A stretch of 64,000 nt of DNA from Agrobacterium cucumeris (GCF_030036535.1 NZ_CP080387.1:372001-436000), one strand, 5' to 3'. Counted from the stretch's first letter, positions 37,569 through 48,095 are shown. Made by a program: numbers and translations. Notes: a model not told the origin generated them from the sequence alone.

Positions 37569-38915
37569 ATGTCCTCAGAAATAGATTCTTCCAAACTTCT
37601 CGATCGCGCCAGCGAACTTGTCGATCTTGCCCGCGCCGCCGGCGCGGATGAGGCGGATGCCGTTGTCGTGCGCTCCCGCTCGCAATCGGTCGGTGTGCGG
37701 CTTGGCAAGGTGGAAAGCACCGAATCATCCGAAAGCGACGATTTTTCCCTGCGCGTCTTTGTCGGCCGCCGGGTGGCGAGCGTTTCGGCCAATCCGGGCT
37801 TTGATCTGAAGACGCTGGCCGAGCGGGCGGTGGCGATGGCCAAGGTCTCGCCGGAAGACCCCTTTGCCTGCCTTGCGGACAAGGAACGGCTGGCGACTTC
37901 CTATGACGATCTCGAACTTTTTGACGCCACCGAGGTGTCGTCCGATCAGCTGCGCGAGGCGGCTCTTGCTTCGGAAGAGGCAGCACTTGCCGTCAAGGGT
38001 GTCAGCAATTCCTCCGGCGCCGGCGCATCAAGCGGCATGGGCGGCCTCGTGCTTGCCACATCGCACGGTTTTTCCGGCAGCTATATGGGCAGCCGTTTCA
38101 GCCGCTCCGTCAGCGTCATCGCCGGCGAAGGCACGAAGATGGAGCGCGACTACGATTTCGACAGCCGCCTTTATTATGCCGATCTGGATGCAGCCGAAGA
38201 AATCGGCCGTCGTGCCGGTGAAAAAGTCGTGCGGCGCGTCGGCCCGCGTCAGGTCGATACCGGCAGCAACATCACGGTGGTGTTCGATCCCCGCATCGCC
38301 CGCGGTTTCGTCGGCGCCATCGCCGGTGCGATCAACGGCGCCTCGGTTGCCCGCAAGACCAGCTTCCTGCGCGACAAGATGGGCCAGCAGGTTCTGAAAA
38401 AGGGTCTTTATCTGACCGACGATCCGCAGATCGTTCGCGGCCCATCCTCGCGTCCCTTCGATGGTGAAGGAGTAAGGGGCGAGAAGATGACGATGATCGA
38501 GGACGGCGTGCTGAAGCACTGGTTCCTGTCCACCTCGGCGGCGCGGGAACTTGGCCTTGAAACCAATGGCCGCGGCGTGCGCGGTGGCACCTCCGTCTCG
38601 CCGGCCTCCACCAATCTGGCGCTGGAACCGGGCGATATTTCGCCGGAAGATTTGCTGAAACAGGTCGGGTCAGGCTTTTACGTCACCGAACTGATTGGCC
38701 ACGGCGCTAACATGATAACGGGTGAATATAGCTGCGGCGCGAGCGGTTTCTGGATCGAGAACGGCGAAAAGACCTTTGCGGTTTCCGAGGTGACGATCGC
38801 CTCGAACCTGAAGGACATGTTCATGCGGGTCACGCCGGCCAATGATATCGACCGCAAATATGGCGTCGCCGCATCGACGCTGGCGATAGAAGGCATGACG
38901 ATCGCAGGCAAGTAA
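37569..38915 (+). CDS. pmbA: TldD/PmbA-family metalloprotease
   Basis: About 448 residues; ATG 37569 is preferred (AAAGG upstream), 37554 being the alternative. The family features are ADAVVVRSRSQSVGVRLGKVES, the glycine-rich LETNGRGVRGG and the C-terminal VSEVTIASNLKDMFMRVTPANDIDRKYGVAASTLAIEGMTIAG. With TldD it forms a zinc protease that trims peptides; the metal site lies in TldD, so this subunit lacks HExxH as expected. No tldD is adjacent. Confidence 0.92.
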   Translation: MSSEIDSSKLLDRASELVDLARAAGADEADAVVVRSRSQSVGVRLGKVESTESSESDDFSLRVFVGRRVASVSANPGFDLKTLAERAVAMAKVSPEDPFACLADKERLATSYDDLELFDATEVSSDQLREAALASEEAALAVKGVSNSSGAGASSGMGGLVLATSHGFSGSYMGSRFSRSVSVIAGEGTKMERDYDFDSRLYYADLDAAEEIGRRAGEKVVRRVGPRQVDTGSNITVVFDPRIARGFVGAIAGAINGASVARKTSFLRDKMGQQVLKKGLYLTDDPQIVRGPSSRPFDGEGVRGEKMTMIEDGVLKHWFLSTSAARELGLETNGRGVRGGTSVSPASTNLALEPGDISPEDLLKQVGSGFYVTELIGHGANMITGEYSCGASGFWIENGEKTFAVSEVTIASNLKDMFMRVTPANDIDRKYGVAASTLAIEGMTIAGK

Positions 38916-39008
38916 CCCAGCCTGCGGGTTGTTTTCGCCGGCACTTTATGTGCAAGTGCGAAGAGAAAAACAGGCGCGCCGTTTGAGGCGCGCGGAAAAG
39001 ACGGCAAA

Positions 39009-39815
39009 ATGAACGATATGGCTGAGGCCCGCTGGGCCTCCGATTTGCGGCTGGTGCTTGAAGCCGCGCGCAAGGCGGGCGAGACGGCTCTCGGTTTTTT
39101 CCGTAAGGACCCCGAGGTCTGGTGGAAGAATGGCGGGCTTTCGCCGGTCAGCGCGGCCGACTACGCCGCCAACGAAATTCTCGAAACCATCCTGCGTTCC
39201 GCCCGGCCGGATTATGGCTGGCTTTCGGAAGAGACGGATGACGATGCCGACAGGCTTTCCCGCTCCACCGTTTTCGTCGTTGATCCGATCGACGGGACAC
39301 GCGCCTTCATTGGCGGCCGGGATACCTGGTGTGTCAGTGTTGCGGTGGTGCATGAGGGGCGGCCGGTCGTCGCGGTCCTTGTTGCCCCGGCGCTTGCCGA
39401 GGAATTCACGGCGATTGAAGGCGGCGAGGCGCTGAAGAACGGCCAGGCCATTTCCACCGCGCGCGGAAATGCCGGCATCTTCCATCTGGCGGCGCCCGAA
39501 GACGTGATCGCTTATCTGCCGGAGGAGGTGCGCGCCGGCGTCAAGCGCATTCCGCATGTGCCTTCGCTCGCCTACCGGCTGGCCATGGTGGCGGATGGCC
39601 GTATCGACGGTACGCTGGTCAAGGCCAATTCTCACGAGTGGGATCTGGCCGCTGCCGACCTCATTCTGGAAAGGGCAGGCGGGCAGCTTGTCGGCCTCGA
39701 TGGAAAACCTCTGATGTATAATCGCCGGGAGGTGAACCACCCCGCATTGTGCGCCGCAGCAGATTATGCGCTGCCCGCACTTTTGAAAGCGTTTTCACAC
39801 GTTTCCGACGGTTGA
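39009..39815 (+). CDS. Inositol monophosphatase family, CysQ-like
   Basis: 268 residues of the lithium-sensitive phosphatase superfamily. The metal site is WLSEETDDD (Glu) then FVVDPIDGTRAFIGG, with the C-terminal EWDLAAADLILERAGGQLVG. The shape suits 3'(2'),5'-bisphosphate nucleotidase (CysQ), which recycles PAP from sulfate assimilation, but a generic inositol monophosphatase cannot be excluded. It heads a run (DUF4170, waaA, HAD, lpxK) of conserved rhizobial order. Confidence 0.8.
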   Translation: MNDMAEARWASDLRLVLEAARKAGETALGFFRKDPEVWWKNGGLSPVSAADYAANEILETILRSARPDYGWLSEETDDDADRLSRSTVFVVDPIDGTRAFIGGRDTWCVSVAVVHEGRPVVAVLVAPALAEEFTAIEGGEALKNGQAISTARGNAGIFHLAAPEDVIAYLPEEVRAGVKRIPHVPSLAYRLAMVADGRIDGTLVKANSHEWDLAAADLILERAGGQLVGLDGKPLMYNRREVNHPALCAAADYALPALLKAFSHVSDG

Positions 39816-39876
39816 CGTTTGCCCGGAAATCCCGCAGATGAAGGCCTCTCTCAGCGTTTAAGAAAGAGATAAAGAC

Positions 39877-40116
39877 ATGACGGAATCCGGCAAACCGAAA
39901 CAGCTGCTGCACCTCGTCTTCGGCGGCGAACTTGAAAACCTTCAGGATGTTCAGTTCCGGGATTTGAATGCGCTCGATATCGTCGGCATCTATCCGGACT
40001 ATGCTTCTGCCCTCACGGCATGGAAGTCCAAGGCGCAGATGACGGTCGATAATGCCCATATGCGTTATTTTATCGTGCATATGCACCGTCTTCTCAATCC
40101 CGACGACAAAAATTGA
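39877..40116 (+). CDS. DUF4170 family small protein
   Basis: 79 residues, no signal peptide or membrane segment. The sequence HLVFGGELENLQDVQFRDLNALDIVGIYPDYASALTAWKSKAQMTVDNAHMRYFIVHMHRLL matches DUF4170, a small alphaproteobacterial family regularly placed between the cysQ-like and waaA genes. The ribosome site AAAGAGATAAAGAC precedes the ATG. Function unknown; the conserved position suggests a role with Kdo or lipid A synthesis. Confidence 0.85.
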   Translation: MTESGKPKQLLHLVFGGELENLQDVQFRDLNALDIVGIYPDYASALTAWKSKAQMTVDNAHMRYFIVHMHRLLNPDDKN

Positions 40117-40329
40117 GTCCTTTTGCCCTTGCGTTGTAATACTATTGGGTGAAGGCGAGCTTTTCCGTGATTCCTGCCGTTCAACGCAGGCCGGTAGCTC
40201 CGGCACGAGAAAATGTGATCGCGCTTTCGTTTCCGATGATAAAAAATGACGCAATTTAAGAAGAAGTAGGCGGCGACAACAACAAGAACAGGGGCAGGCT
40301 TTGCGCGGAATGATCAAGGGCAGAATGTC

Positions 40330-41652
40330 ATGAGCAGCCGTATCGCACGTTTCGCTCTTTCGGGTTACCGGATCGCCGGTATTGCCGCCTATCCCTTTGC
40401 CCGACCCTATCTTTCCTATCGGGCTGCGAAGGGCAAGGAAGACAAGCGCCGCCGCTTCGAACGTTTCGGTTATGCCAGCGCCGAGCGCCCGCGTGGGCCG
40501 CTCGTCTGGTTCCATGCCGCAAGCGTGGGCGAAACGCTTGCCCTCATCCCGCTGATCCGCGAAATCCGCAAACGCGATATTTTCGTGCTCCTGACCACCG
40601 GCACCGTCACCTCGGCCGAACTGACCCGTACGCGGCTGGGCGATGATGTGATCCACCAATATGTGCCGCTCGATATCAAGATCGCGGTCAACCGCTTCCT
40701 CACCTATTGGGCGCCGGATGCCGCCATAACAGCTGAATCGGAAATCTGGCCGGTAACGATGATGGAGCTGGAGCGCCGGCACATTCCGCAGATCCGGGTC
40801 AATGCCCGTCTGTCCGACCGTTCCTTCGACCGCTGGAAAAACCGTCACGATATTGCGGAATCGCTGTTTTCCAAGCTGGCGCTGGTGGTTGCGCAATCCG
40901 ATCTCGATGCCGAACGCTTCCGCGATCTCGGCTCCTGGCCGGTGGTGATTTCAGGCAACCTCAAGGGCGATACCGACCCGCCGCCCTGTGACGAGGCGCT
41001 TCTGGAGACCTATCGCAAGCAGGTCGGCAATCGCAAGACCTGGGCGGCGATCTCCACCTTCGACGGCGAAGAGAAGGCCGCCGCCACCGTGCATGCGGCG
41101 ATCAAGTCGCGCAACGGCCAGTTGACCATCATCGTGCCGCGCCATCCCGAGCGTGGAGATGATGTGGAAGCCATGCTGAAGGGCATGGGACTGACGGTGG
41201 CGCGCCGTAGCCGCAACGACGTGATCACGCCGGAAACCGATATTTTCCTTGGCGATTCCATCGGCGAAATGGGGCTTTACCTGCGGCTGACCGAGCTTGC
41301 CTTTGTCGGTCGGTCGCTGACGGCTGAAGGCGGGCAGAACCCGCTGGAGCCGGCCATGCTCGGCTGCGCCGTATTGTCCGGCGCGCATGTGCAGAATTTC
41401 CGTGAGGCCTATCAGAAGCTCATCCGCGCCGGCGGCGGTCGTATCATCCGTGATGTGGAGATGCTGGCCAAGGCGGTGCATTATCTGCTGGTCAACGACA
41501 ATGAGCGTTACAAGATGATCGATGCCGGCAACCGGGTCATTCAGGATATGCGCGGCGCGCTGTCCTCCACCGTCAAGGCGCTGGAACCCTATATCAACCC
41601 GCTTACCGTTTCGGCCAAGCTGCAACCGCGGAGTGCCATCGGTTCATGGTAG
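40330..41652 (+). CDS. waaA: 3-deoxy-D-manno-octulosonic acid transferase
   Basis: 440 residues, GT30 family, predicted inner-membrane-attached. WFHAASVGETLALIPLIREIR, the VLLTTGTVTSAEL stretch, and the C-terminal FLGDSIGEMGLYLRLTELAFVGRSLTAEGGQNPLEPAMLGCAV with the donor-binding GGQNPLEP are diagnostic. It adds Kdo to lipid IVA. It overlaps the next HAD gene by 7 bp and belongs to the lipid A cluster here. Confidence 0.95.
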   Translation: MSSRIARFALSGYRIAGIAAYPFARPYLSYRAAKGKEDKRRRFERFGYASAERPRGPLVWFHAASVGETLALIPLIREIRKRDIFVLLTTGTVTSAELTRTRLGDDVIHQYVPLDIKIAVNRFLTYWAPDAAITAESEIWPVTMMELERRHIPQIRVNARLSDRSFDRWKNRHDIAESLFSKLALVVAQSDLDAERFRDLGSWPVVISGNLKGDTDPPPCDEALLETYRKQVGNRKTWAAISTFDGEEKAAATVHAAIKSRNGQLTIIVPRHPERGDDVEAMLKGMGLTVARRSRNDVITPETDIFLGDSIGEMGLYLRLTELAFVGRSLTAEGGQNPLEPAMLGCAVLSGAHVQNFREAYQKLIRAGGGRIIRDVEMLAKAVHYLLVNDNERYKMIDAGNRVIQDMRGALSSTVKALEPYINPLTVSAKLQPRSAIGSW

Positions 41653-42383
41653 CGGATATCGAAGTTGATGCGACGCCGTCGATCGCTGCTGTGCTTTTCG
41701 ACAAGGACGGAACCCTTTTAGGTTATGACGCCAGCTGGGGACCGGTGAACCGCGAACTTGCGGCGATCGCTGCCAAGGGCGATCCTGTCCTCGCCGACCG
41801 CCTGCTGGCCGCTTGCGGCATGGACCCGATCACCGGCCACGTGGTGCCCGACAGCCTGCTCGCCGCCGGCAATACGGCGGAAATCGCCGCCGGTCTGGTT
41901 GCCGCCGGCTCGCCCTGCGATGTTGTCGAACTGACGCAGCGCCTCGACCGGCTGTTCACCGAGGCCGCTGATAAATCCGTGCCCGTCACCGATCTCAAGG
42001 CGTTTTTCGCACGGCTGAAGGCGCGCGGCTACAAGCTCGGCATCGCCTCCAGCGACAATGAAAATTCCATCCGCCAGACGGCCATCCGCTTCGGTTTCGA
42101 GAGCGATGTCGATTTCGTCGCGGGTTATGACAGCGGTTACGGCACCAAGCCGCAGCCCGGCATGGTTCTCGGTTTCTGCGAGGCGATCGGATTTCCGCCG
42201 GAACGTGTGGCTGTCGTCGGCGACAATAACCACGATCTGCATATGGCGAAAAATGCGGGCGCGGGCCTGCGCATCGCCGTTCTGACGGGAACCGGTTCAC
42301 GCGAAAGCCTCGGTGCGGATGCGCATTATTGCTTTGATGACATTACCGGGCTTGAGGCGCTGCTGCCGGAACGGGTTGTTTAA
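41646..42383 (+). CDS. HAD-superfamily hydrolase, phosphoglycolate-phosphatase-like
   Basis: 245 residues. Motif I is VLFDKDGTLLGYDASWG (DxDGT form) and motif IV VVGDNNHDLHMAKNAGAGLRIAVLTGTG, with a small helical cap between. The nucleophile Asp and the acidic pair are present. It overlaps waaA by 7 bp, so the two are coupled; a link to Kdo-8-phosphate or another envelope phosphate is possible, but the substrate is unknown. Confidence 0.85.
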   Translation: MVADIEVDATPSIAAVLFDKDGTLLGYDASWGPVNRELAAIAAKGDPVLADRLLAACGMDPITGHVVPDSLLAAGNTAEIAAGLVAAGSPCDVVELTQRLDRLFTEAADKSVPVTDLKAFFARLKARGYKLGIASSDNENSIRQTAIRFGFESDVDFVAGYDSGYGTKPQPGMVLGFCEAIGFPPERVAVVGDNNHDLHMAKNAGAGLRIAVLTGTGSRESLGADAHYCFDDITGLEALLPERVV

Positions 42384-42403
42384 GAAGGAACCACCCATCT
42401 CTT

Positions 42404-42520
42404 CCGTCATTCCGGCCTCGAGCCGGAATCCAGCCAGCCCAAGTCCGTGGGCTGAAAAAGACTCTTCCCGATGCGCAGACGCGCGCCGGATGGTTTCCGG
42501 CTCGAGGCCGGAATGACGGA
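42404..42520. repeat. Modular intergenic palindrome, family A, copy 3
   Basis: 117-bp element between the HAD gene and lpxK. The core CCAGCCAGCCCAAGTCCGTG and GCGCAGACGCGCGCCGGATGG matches copies 1 and 2, but the terminal hairpins are of another kind (CATTCCGGCCTCGAGCCGGAAT) instead of the CCTGTG...CACAGG type. Confidence 0.88.
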
Positions 42521-42616
42521 GAGCTTTTTGCAATTTACGGTTTTTTCTGGCAAACAACCCCTGACGTATAACATCCGAACGAATGCCGTGGGCGACGCGG
42601 CCGGGAGCGGGCATAG

Positions 42617-43663
42617 ATGGTTTCTGAAGCGCCGCCATTCTGGTGGCAGAAAGCGGGCTGGCAGGCATGGCTCCTGTCGCCTTTCTCGCTTCTCTACGGC
42701 AAGATCGCCGGACGGCGGATGCGGACGGCAAAGCGGGCAAGCCTGTCCGTTCCAGTGATCTGCATCGGCAATTTCACTGTCGGCGGAGCGGGCAAGACAC
42801 CGACAGCGATGGCAATCGCCCGGGCTGCTACCGCTAAAGGCCTCAAACCCGGTTTCCTCAGCCGCGGTTATGGCGGCACGCTTGATGTCACCACCCTCGT
42901 TGATCCGCAGCACCATCGCTCTGCCGACGTCGGCGATGAGCCGCTGCTTCTGGCGCGCGAGGCGGTGACGGTGATTTCGCGCCGACGCGTGGAAGGGGCC
43001 CACCGGCTGGTGAAAGAGGGTGTCGATCTCATCATCATGGATGACGGTTTTCAGAGTGCCCGCCTGACGCTGGATTATGCGCTTGTTGTCATTGATACGA
43101 TGCGTGGCATCGGCAATGGCCATCTTGTGCCAGGCGGCCCGGTGCGTGCGCCGCTTGTCGAACAGATGCGGCAGATGACCGGCCTTTTGAAGGTGGGCAA
43201 CGGCCATGCGGCCGATCCACTGATAAGACAGGCGGCAAAGGCTGCCAAACCCGTCTTCGTTGCGGCGATTACGCCGCAGGAGCCGCAGGATTTCAGGGGA
43301 AAGCGCGTGCTGGCCTATGCCGGCATCGCCGATCCGGCCAAGTTTTATCGCACCGTCGAGGCGCTTGGCGGCGACATCGTGCAGCAGCGCTCCTTCCCGG
43401 ACCATCACCATTTCAGCGACGACGAGGTTGCGGATCTCCTGCAGGATGCGGGCAAGGAGAATTTGCAGCTGGTGACGACGGCCAAGGATGCCGTGCGTCT
43501 CAATGGTCACCATGGCCGTGCGGAAGAGCTGCTATGGAACAGCCAGGTTATCGAGATCGACATGCTGTTCGACGACCCCAATGCGGCCTCAACGATCATC
43601 GATGCCGCGATCCAGCATTGCCGCGCCCGCCTGCTGCGGGAAAATGCGCGGTCGTCATTTTAG
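42617..43663 (+). CDS. lpxK: Tetraacyldisaccharide 4'-kinase
   Basis: 348 residues. The Walker A loop [14 protein letters not shown] (~55-65) follows CIGNFT, then LSRGYGG and DDGFQSARL, the standard LpxK order, with an N-terminal membrane-associated helix. It phosphorylates the 4' position of the lipid A precursor. ATG 42617 has GGGAGCGGG upstream. It ends the + strand lipid A cluster. Confidence 0.95.
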   Translation: MVSEAPPFWWQKAGWQAWLLSPFSLLYGKIAGRRMRTAKRASLSVPVICIGNFTVGGAGKTPTAMAIARAATAKGLKPGFLSRGYGGTLDVTTLVDPQHHRSADVGDEPLLLAREAVTVISRRRVEGAHRLVKEGVDLIIMDDGFQSARLTLDYALVVIDTMRGIGNGHLVPGGPVRAPLVEQMRQMTGLLKVGNGHAADPLIRQAAKAAKPVFVAAITPQEPQDFRGKRVLAYAGIADPAKFYRTVEALGGDIVQQRSFPDHHHFSDDEVADLLQDAGKENLQLVTTAKDAVRLNGHHGRAEELLWNSQVIEIDMLFDDPNAASTIIDAAIQHCRARLLRENARSSF

Positions 43664-43696
43664 AGGTTGTCGGCAAGGTCCGGAAACCTCTCCTCC

Positions 43697-43781
43697 GTCA
43701 TGCTCGGGCCTGTCCCGAGCATCTGCAACCTATCGACTTATGAGACATCAGCAGATCCTCGGCACAAGGCCGAGGATGACG
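43697..43781. repeat. Intergenic palindrome, family D
   Basis: Two hairpins, TCATGCTCGGGCCTGTCCCGAGCATCTGC-type (43697-43725) and GCAGATCCTCGGCACAAGGCCGAGGATGAC-type (43751-43780), named here in parts, face each other across a short A/T-rich centre. The ATCTGC/GCAGAT ends are exact inverse copies. It sits between convergent lpxK and the DUF2093 gene. Confidence 0.75.
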
Positions 43782-43864
43782 TCGAGTGAGGGTGTCAGCC
43801 GTCTCTGCAACCGTTCCTGAGAAAGCCGTTTAACATGGAAACGCGTCAGCACGCCGTTTCCGGC

Positions 43865-44086
43865 TCATGCCGGCAGATTGCCAGCCTTCTGCTCAGCCGC
43901 GAGCGAAGCGGCCGCGTCCACATAGGCTTCCTGCCGCGCCACGCTCCAGTAGCGCAATTCGTCGAGCGGAATGGTCTGGGCGGTGATGGCGCAGACGACA
44001 TGTGAGCCGGTTTGCACGATCCGGAAGTCTCCGTCGAGATATTCGATGACGGCGAGGCGGTTGCCGCCTCCTTCAAATCTGTTCAT
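43865..44086 (-). CDS. DUF2093 family small protein
   Basis: 73 residues from the ATG at 44086 (MNRFEGGGNRLAVIEYLDGDFRIVQTGSHVVCAITAQTIPLDELRYWSVARQEAYVDAAAS). This is the alphaproteobacterial DUF2093 family, usually found by lpxK and mutL. An upstream in-frame ATG would extend into poorly conserved sequence. Function unknown. Confidence 0.85.
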   Translation of the reverse strand: MNRFEGGGNRLAVIEYLDGDFRIVQTGSHVVCAITAQTIPLDELRYWSVARQEAYVDAAASLAAEQKAGNLPA

Positions 44087-44237
44087 CCGTTTTCGTCTCC
44101 TGCTCTGTCCTGTCAGCGCACCCAGTCCGAAACGGCGTAGCGTTTTCCTGAACAATCCGGATGCTCCAATGTCCTAGATTTATATCGTTCGGCGCGGCAC
44201 AAGGCCAGCCCCGGCCGCTTGCGGCTGGGTGAAGATG

Positions 44238-46070
44238 TCAGCTTCGGCCGAAGAGCCGTTCTATATCGGAAAGTTTCAGTTCGATATAGGTCGGCCGGCC
44301 GTGATTGCACTGTCCCGAACCCGGCGTGTTTTCCATCTGCCGCAGAAGCGCGTTCATTTCCTCCGGCCGCATGCGCCGACCGGAGCGTACGGAACCGTGG
44401 CAGGCCATGGTGGCCGCGACATATTCCAGCTTGTTGGCAAGCGTGGAGGCGGCGTCCCATTCGGCAATCTCGTCAGCAAGCTGGCGCACCAGCCCCTGCA
44501 CATTGACCTCGCCCAGCATGGCCGGCGTTTCCCGAACCGCAACAGCGCCCGGTCCGAAACGCTCGATGACAAGGCCCAGCGCGTCGAACCCGGCCGCATG
44601 ATCCATCAGCCGGTCGCAGTCTTCCTCGGGCAGATCGATGATTTCAGGGATCAGTAGCACCTGCGACGGCGGACGCCGGGAATGCAGGGCATTGCGCATT
44701 TCCTCGAATACCAGCCGCTCATGTGCGGCATGTTGATCAACGATGACGAGGCCGTTTTCCGTCTGCGCGATGATGTAGTTCTCGTGCAGCTGCGCCCGTG
44801 CCGCTCCAAGCGGATACAGCACTGGCTCCGGTGAAGGGCTTGCGAAAGGCTCATAGGTCTCACGCGGTTCGGCCCGCGCCGTCGGCATGGTGATGTCGGA
44901 AAAGCGCGATTGCACCGCTTCTGCAAATTGCATGTCCCCGGAAACGGCGAGCGGCCGTGACGGGGATGTGGCGGCAGACCATGGCGCGGAAGCCGGCATG
45001 GAAGGCGAGGGCCGCAGGCCGGACGGGCTGTAGCCGGGACGAAAGGCGTTCATCATCTGGTTCGCGCCGGTCGTCGCTGCCCTGTCACCGTCACGCGTCA
45101 GCGCCTGGCGGATCGCACCGACGATCAGCCCGCGAATGAGGCCGGGATCGCGGAAACGCACGTCGGATTTCGCCGGATGCACATTCACATCCACAAAGGC
45201 AGGGTCGAGCGTGATGGACAGCACCGCGACCGGATATCGCCCATGCGGCACGGTTTCGGCATAGGCACCGCGAATGGCGGATAAAAGCAGCTTGTCCTGC
45301 ACCGGGCGGCCGTTGACGAAGACATATTGATGCGCCGAGTTGCCGCGGTTGAAGGTCGGCACGCCGGCAAAGCCTGATAGCGTCACATCCTCGCGTCCGG
45401 CATCGATCTCGATGGCGTTGTCCTTGAAGTCTGCACCGAGAATCTGCGCCATGCGGGCGAGATGGTCATCGCCGGTCGAGGGGATTTCGAGCGTCGAGCG
45501 GTCGGTGCCTGATAATACGAAGCGGATATGCGGAAAGGCGATCGCCATTCGCTTGACGACCTCGGTAATGGCGGCCGCCTCCGCCCGTTCCGTCTTCAGG
45601 AATTTCAGCCGCGCGGGTGTGGCGAAGAACAGGTCGCGCACCTCGACGATGGTGCCGGCATTCGAGGCGGCGGGCCGCACCTCCGAAACCTTGCCGCCCG
45701 TCACCGAAATCACCGAACCCTGTTCCGCGCCCTGTTGACGGCTGGTGATCGAAAGCTTGGCGACCGAGCCGATGGAGGGCAGCGCCTCGCCGCGAAAACC
45801 GAGCGTGCGGATATCATCCAGCGTCGTGGATATTTTCGAGGTGCAATGGCGCCTCACCGCAAGCTCCAGATCGATGGGCGACATGCCGGAGCCGTTGTCG
45901 GTAATGCGCACCAGCCCCTTGCCACCGCCCGCCGTGGCGATCTCGATCCGGGTCGCGCCGGCGTCGATGGCATTTTCCACCAGTTCCTTCGTGGCGCTGG
46001 ACGGTCTTTCGATGACCTCGCCGGCGGCGATCTGGTTGATGAGGGTTTCTGAAAGCTGCTTGATGGCCAT
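44238..46070 (-). CDS. mutL: DNA mismatch repair protein MutL
   Basis: 610 residues from ATG 46070 ([38 protein letters not shown]); ATG 46079 is also possible. The GHKL ATPase motifs ITDNGSGM and [17 protein letters not shown] are intact. The C-terminal domain carries [12 protein letters not shown], fitting the DQHA(x)2E(x)4E latent endonuclease motif, so this MutL probably nicks DNA itself as in bacteria lacking MutH. A disordered Pro/Ser-rich linker joins the domains. Confidence 0.96.
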   Translation of the reverse strand: MAIKQLSETLINQIAAGEVIERPSSATKELVENAIDAGATRIEIATAGGGKGLVRITDNGSGMSPIDLELAVRRHCTSKISTTLDDIRTLGFRGEALPSIGSVAKLSITSRQQGAEQGSVISVTGGKVSEVRPAASNAGTIVEVRDLFFATPARLKFLKTERAEAAAITEVVKRMAIAFPHIRFVLSGTDRSTLEIPSTGDDHLARMAQILGADFKDNAIEIDAGREDVTLSGFAGVPTFNRGNSAHQYVFVNGRPVQDKLLLSAIRGAYAETVPHGRYPVAVLSITLDPAFVDVNVHPAKSDVRFRDPGLIRGLIVGAIRQALTRDGDRAATTGANQMMNAFRPGYSPSGLRPSPSMPASAPWSAATSPSRPLAVSGDMQFAEAVQSRFSDITMPTARAEPRETYEPFASPSPEPVLYPLGAARAQLHENYIIAQTENGLVIVDQHAAHERLVFEEMRNALHSRRPPSQVLLIPEIIDLPEEDCDRLMDHAAGFDALGLVIERFGPGAVAVRETPAMLGEVNVQGLVRQLADEIAEWDAASTLANKLEYVAATMACHGSVRSGRRMRPEEMNALLRQMENTPGSGQCNHGRPTYIELKLSDIERLFGRS

Positions 46071-46433
46071 GATCGTCATTTTCGCGGATTCGCCATGGCT
46101 TCGAAAGCAAAAAACGCCAATTGCGGCAATTTGCACATGTTTTGTGGACTTCCACGCATTTGATCATTTCCGTCAACATCTGGGTAAGCGTTAATCCGCT
46201 TTTAATCGGCCTTGATTATGGTGGGGCGGCTTGAAATGACCGCAGGCAAGAGGCCCCCTTTCCGGGTGGTGTGTGACGTCGACTTTGGGTGAACGTCATC
46301 TTCTCCTCAAGACTGCTTCAAGTGGCGAACCCTGATGTCTCTTTATCGGAATTTGTCGTTTCATCCCGGCATCTGCCCAGAACGATTCCAATAGAAACAT
46401 AAGCCTGACCCATTAACAGGCGGGAGTTTGCAG
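46071..46433. other. Intergenic region between divergent mutL and the PAS/receiver gene
   Basis: About 360 bp. Apart from a CGGGAG ribosome site at 46421-46426 for the rightward gene and an imperfect A/T-rich repeat near 46190 (AGCGTTAATCCGCTTTTAATC), I see no gene or clear promoter. Confidence 0.5.
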
Positions 46434-48095
46434 TTGAGTGATTTGGCGTCCTCTGGCGCGGGCGTTCATACGGTGATGCTTGATGCCCTTTGCGACGCGC
46501 TTGGCGCGGCGATCGTCGTTTACGACCGTAACGATCACATTATTTTCGCAAGCCGGAAACTCTTGAATTTTTTCCCGCTGGAAGAGGCCGTTGTCGGTCC
46601 CGGTGCGCGGCTGCGCGACTATCTGAGCGCGCTTTACGATTGTTATCTGCTGGAGACGGAAAACCTCGCCGCCAATGCCCGCCAGCTCGGGCGGGACGAA
46701 TGGATCGGCGAGCGGCTGGCGCTGCACTGGAAGGAAAGGTCGGAAAAGACCGAACGGCTGAAGGGGGAGCGCTTTCTGCGTTTCGTCATGAACCGCCTGC
46801 CTTCCGGGCTCGGCATCAGCGTCGTCGCCGATATTTCCGAACAGAAGAAAAGGGAAGAACAGTGGCGCATCGACCTTGAACGGGTGCAGCTGATCGAGGA
46901 CATCCTCGACAATCTGCCATTCCCCGTTTTGGTCAAGGACCGCAACATGGCCTATGCGGCCGTGAACAAATCCGCCTGCACCATGATTGAAACCAGTGCG
47001 GAGAGCATTCTCGGCAAGACGGTTTTCGATCTGCATTCACGTAAGGTCGCAGCGCAGATCGATGCGGCTGACCGGGCGGTAATGGACACCGGCACGCCGA
47101 GTCTCATTCCCGAAAGAGTGAGACGCATAAACGGCGAGGAAGTGCTGACGATTACCCGCAAGCAGCGGGTGGGTCGCCCGGGCCGGCATTTTCTGGTGAC
47201 GACAATGGAGGATGTCACCGCACTTGCCACCCTCGATGCAAGCGGCAGGCCCATCATCCCCTCGCTCGAACATGTCGCCTTCGTCGCCTCCACTTACGGA
47301 AAGGACGAAGATGACGCGCCGGCCAAAGACCTGCTGAAAAGCAAGGCGGTGCTGGTTGTCTCCGAAAGCGGGCGTTTCGCCGAAGCCGCCGGCCGCCGGT
47401 TGACCGCGGGCGGCATGGATCATGCGGCGGTGACGAGCGAGGAAGAACAGCAGGCATTCATCGATATCGCCACCTCCGCCGGCGTGGGCATCGATGTCGT
47501 CGTCGTCGATGCCCAGATGAGCGTCACATGTCTCGATATCGCCGCTGCGCATGACCTGCCGTTCGTCACTATCGAGGAGGAGGAAATCGACGCATCGCTG
47601 CTGCATTACGTCGCTGTCGGTCTCAGATCGTCTCCTGGCGAGAAATCGACGGAGGAAGACTGGGAAATCATGACCGAAGACCTGCCCAGGATCCTCAAGA
47701 CGGGCGGCGTCGGCGAGATACTTCTCGTTGAGGACAACCGGGTCAACCAGATCGTCTTTTCGCAGATACTCGAAGGCCTTGGGCTTTCCTGGCGGCTCGC
47801 CACCTCGGGTGAGGAAGCCTTGCAGCTGTTTGCGGAGCAGGCGCCCTCCGTCGTCCTGCTCGACACGACACTCGCCGATATCGACGGTTTCGAGGTTGCC
47901 CGCCGCATGCGGCAACTGGCCGGCGACGAGAACATTCCCATCGTCGGGGTCATCACCCACGCCTTCGAGGGCGATCTCGACAAATGCATGGCGTCCGGAA
48001 TGAACGACATGCTGCTGAAACCCGTCAGCCCTGACATGGTCGAGGCGGTTTTCCTGCGTCTTTTCGGCACGGATGCGGTGCGGCTGCAGGCCTGA
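46434..48095 (+). CDS. PAS-PAS-receiver protein without kinase or output domain
   Basis: About 553 residues. The start is taken as TTG at 46434, 7 nt after CGGGAG; TTG 46428 and ATG 46476 are alternatives. Domains: PAS at ~15-110 (GAAIVVYDRNDHIIFASRKLLNFFP), a helical linker, PAS at ~150-265 (LDNLPFPVLVKDRNMAYAAVNKSAC), a degenerate receiver-like part at ~305-395 and a canonical receiver at ~425-545 (ILLVEDNRVNQIVFSQ, phospho-Asp in VLLDTTLADIDGFE, Lys in MLLKPVS). No histidine kinase or DNA-binding domain is present. It is followed 140 bp downstream by a GGDEF-EAL gene, so it may feed a c-di-GMP circuit. Confidence 0.82.
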   Translation: MSDLASSGAGVHTVMLDALCDALGAAIVVYDRNDHIIFASRKLLNFFPLEEAVVGPGARLRDYLSALYDCYLLETENLAANARQLGRDEWIGERLALHWKERSEKTERLKGERFLRFVMNRLPSGLGISVVADISEQKKREEQWRIDLERVQLIEDILDNLPFPVLVKDRNMAYAAVNKSACTMIETSAESILGKTVFDLHSRKVAAQIDAADRAVMDTGTPSLIPERVRRINGEEVLTITRKQRVGRPGRHFLVTTMEDVTALATLDASGRPIIPSLEHVAFVASTYGKDEDDAPAKDLLKSKAVLVVSESGRFAEAAGRRLTAGGMDHAAVTSEEEQQAFIDIATSAGVGIDVVVVDAQMSVTCLDIAAAHDLPFVTIEEEEIDASLLHYVAVGLRSSPGEKSTEEDWEIMTEDLPRILKTGGVGEILLVEDNRVNQIVFSQILEGLGLSWRLATSGEEALQLFAEQAPSVVLLDTTLADIDGFEVARRMRQLAGDENIPIVGVITHAFEGDLDKCMASGMNDMLLKPVSPDMVEAVFLRLFGTDAVRLQA

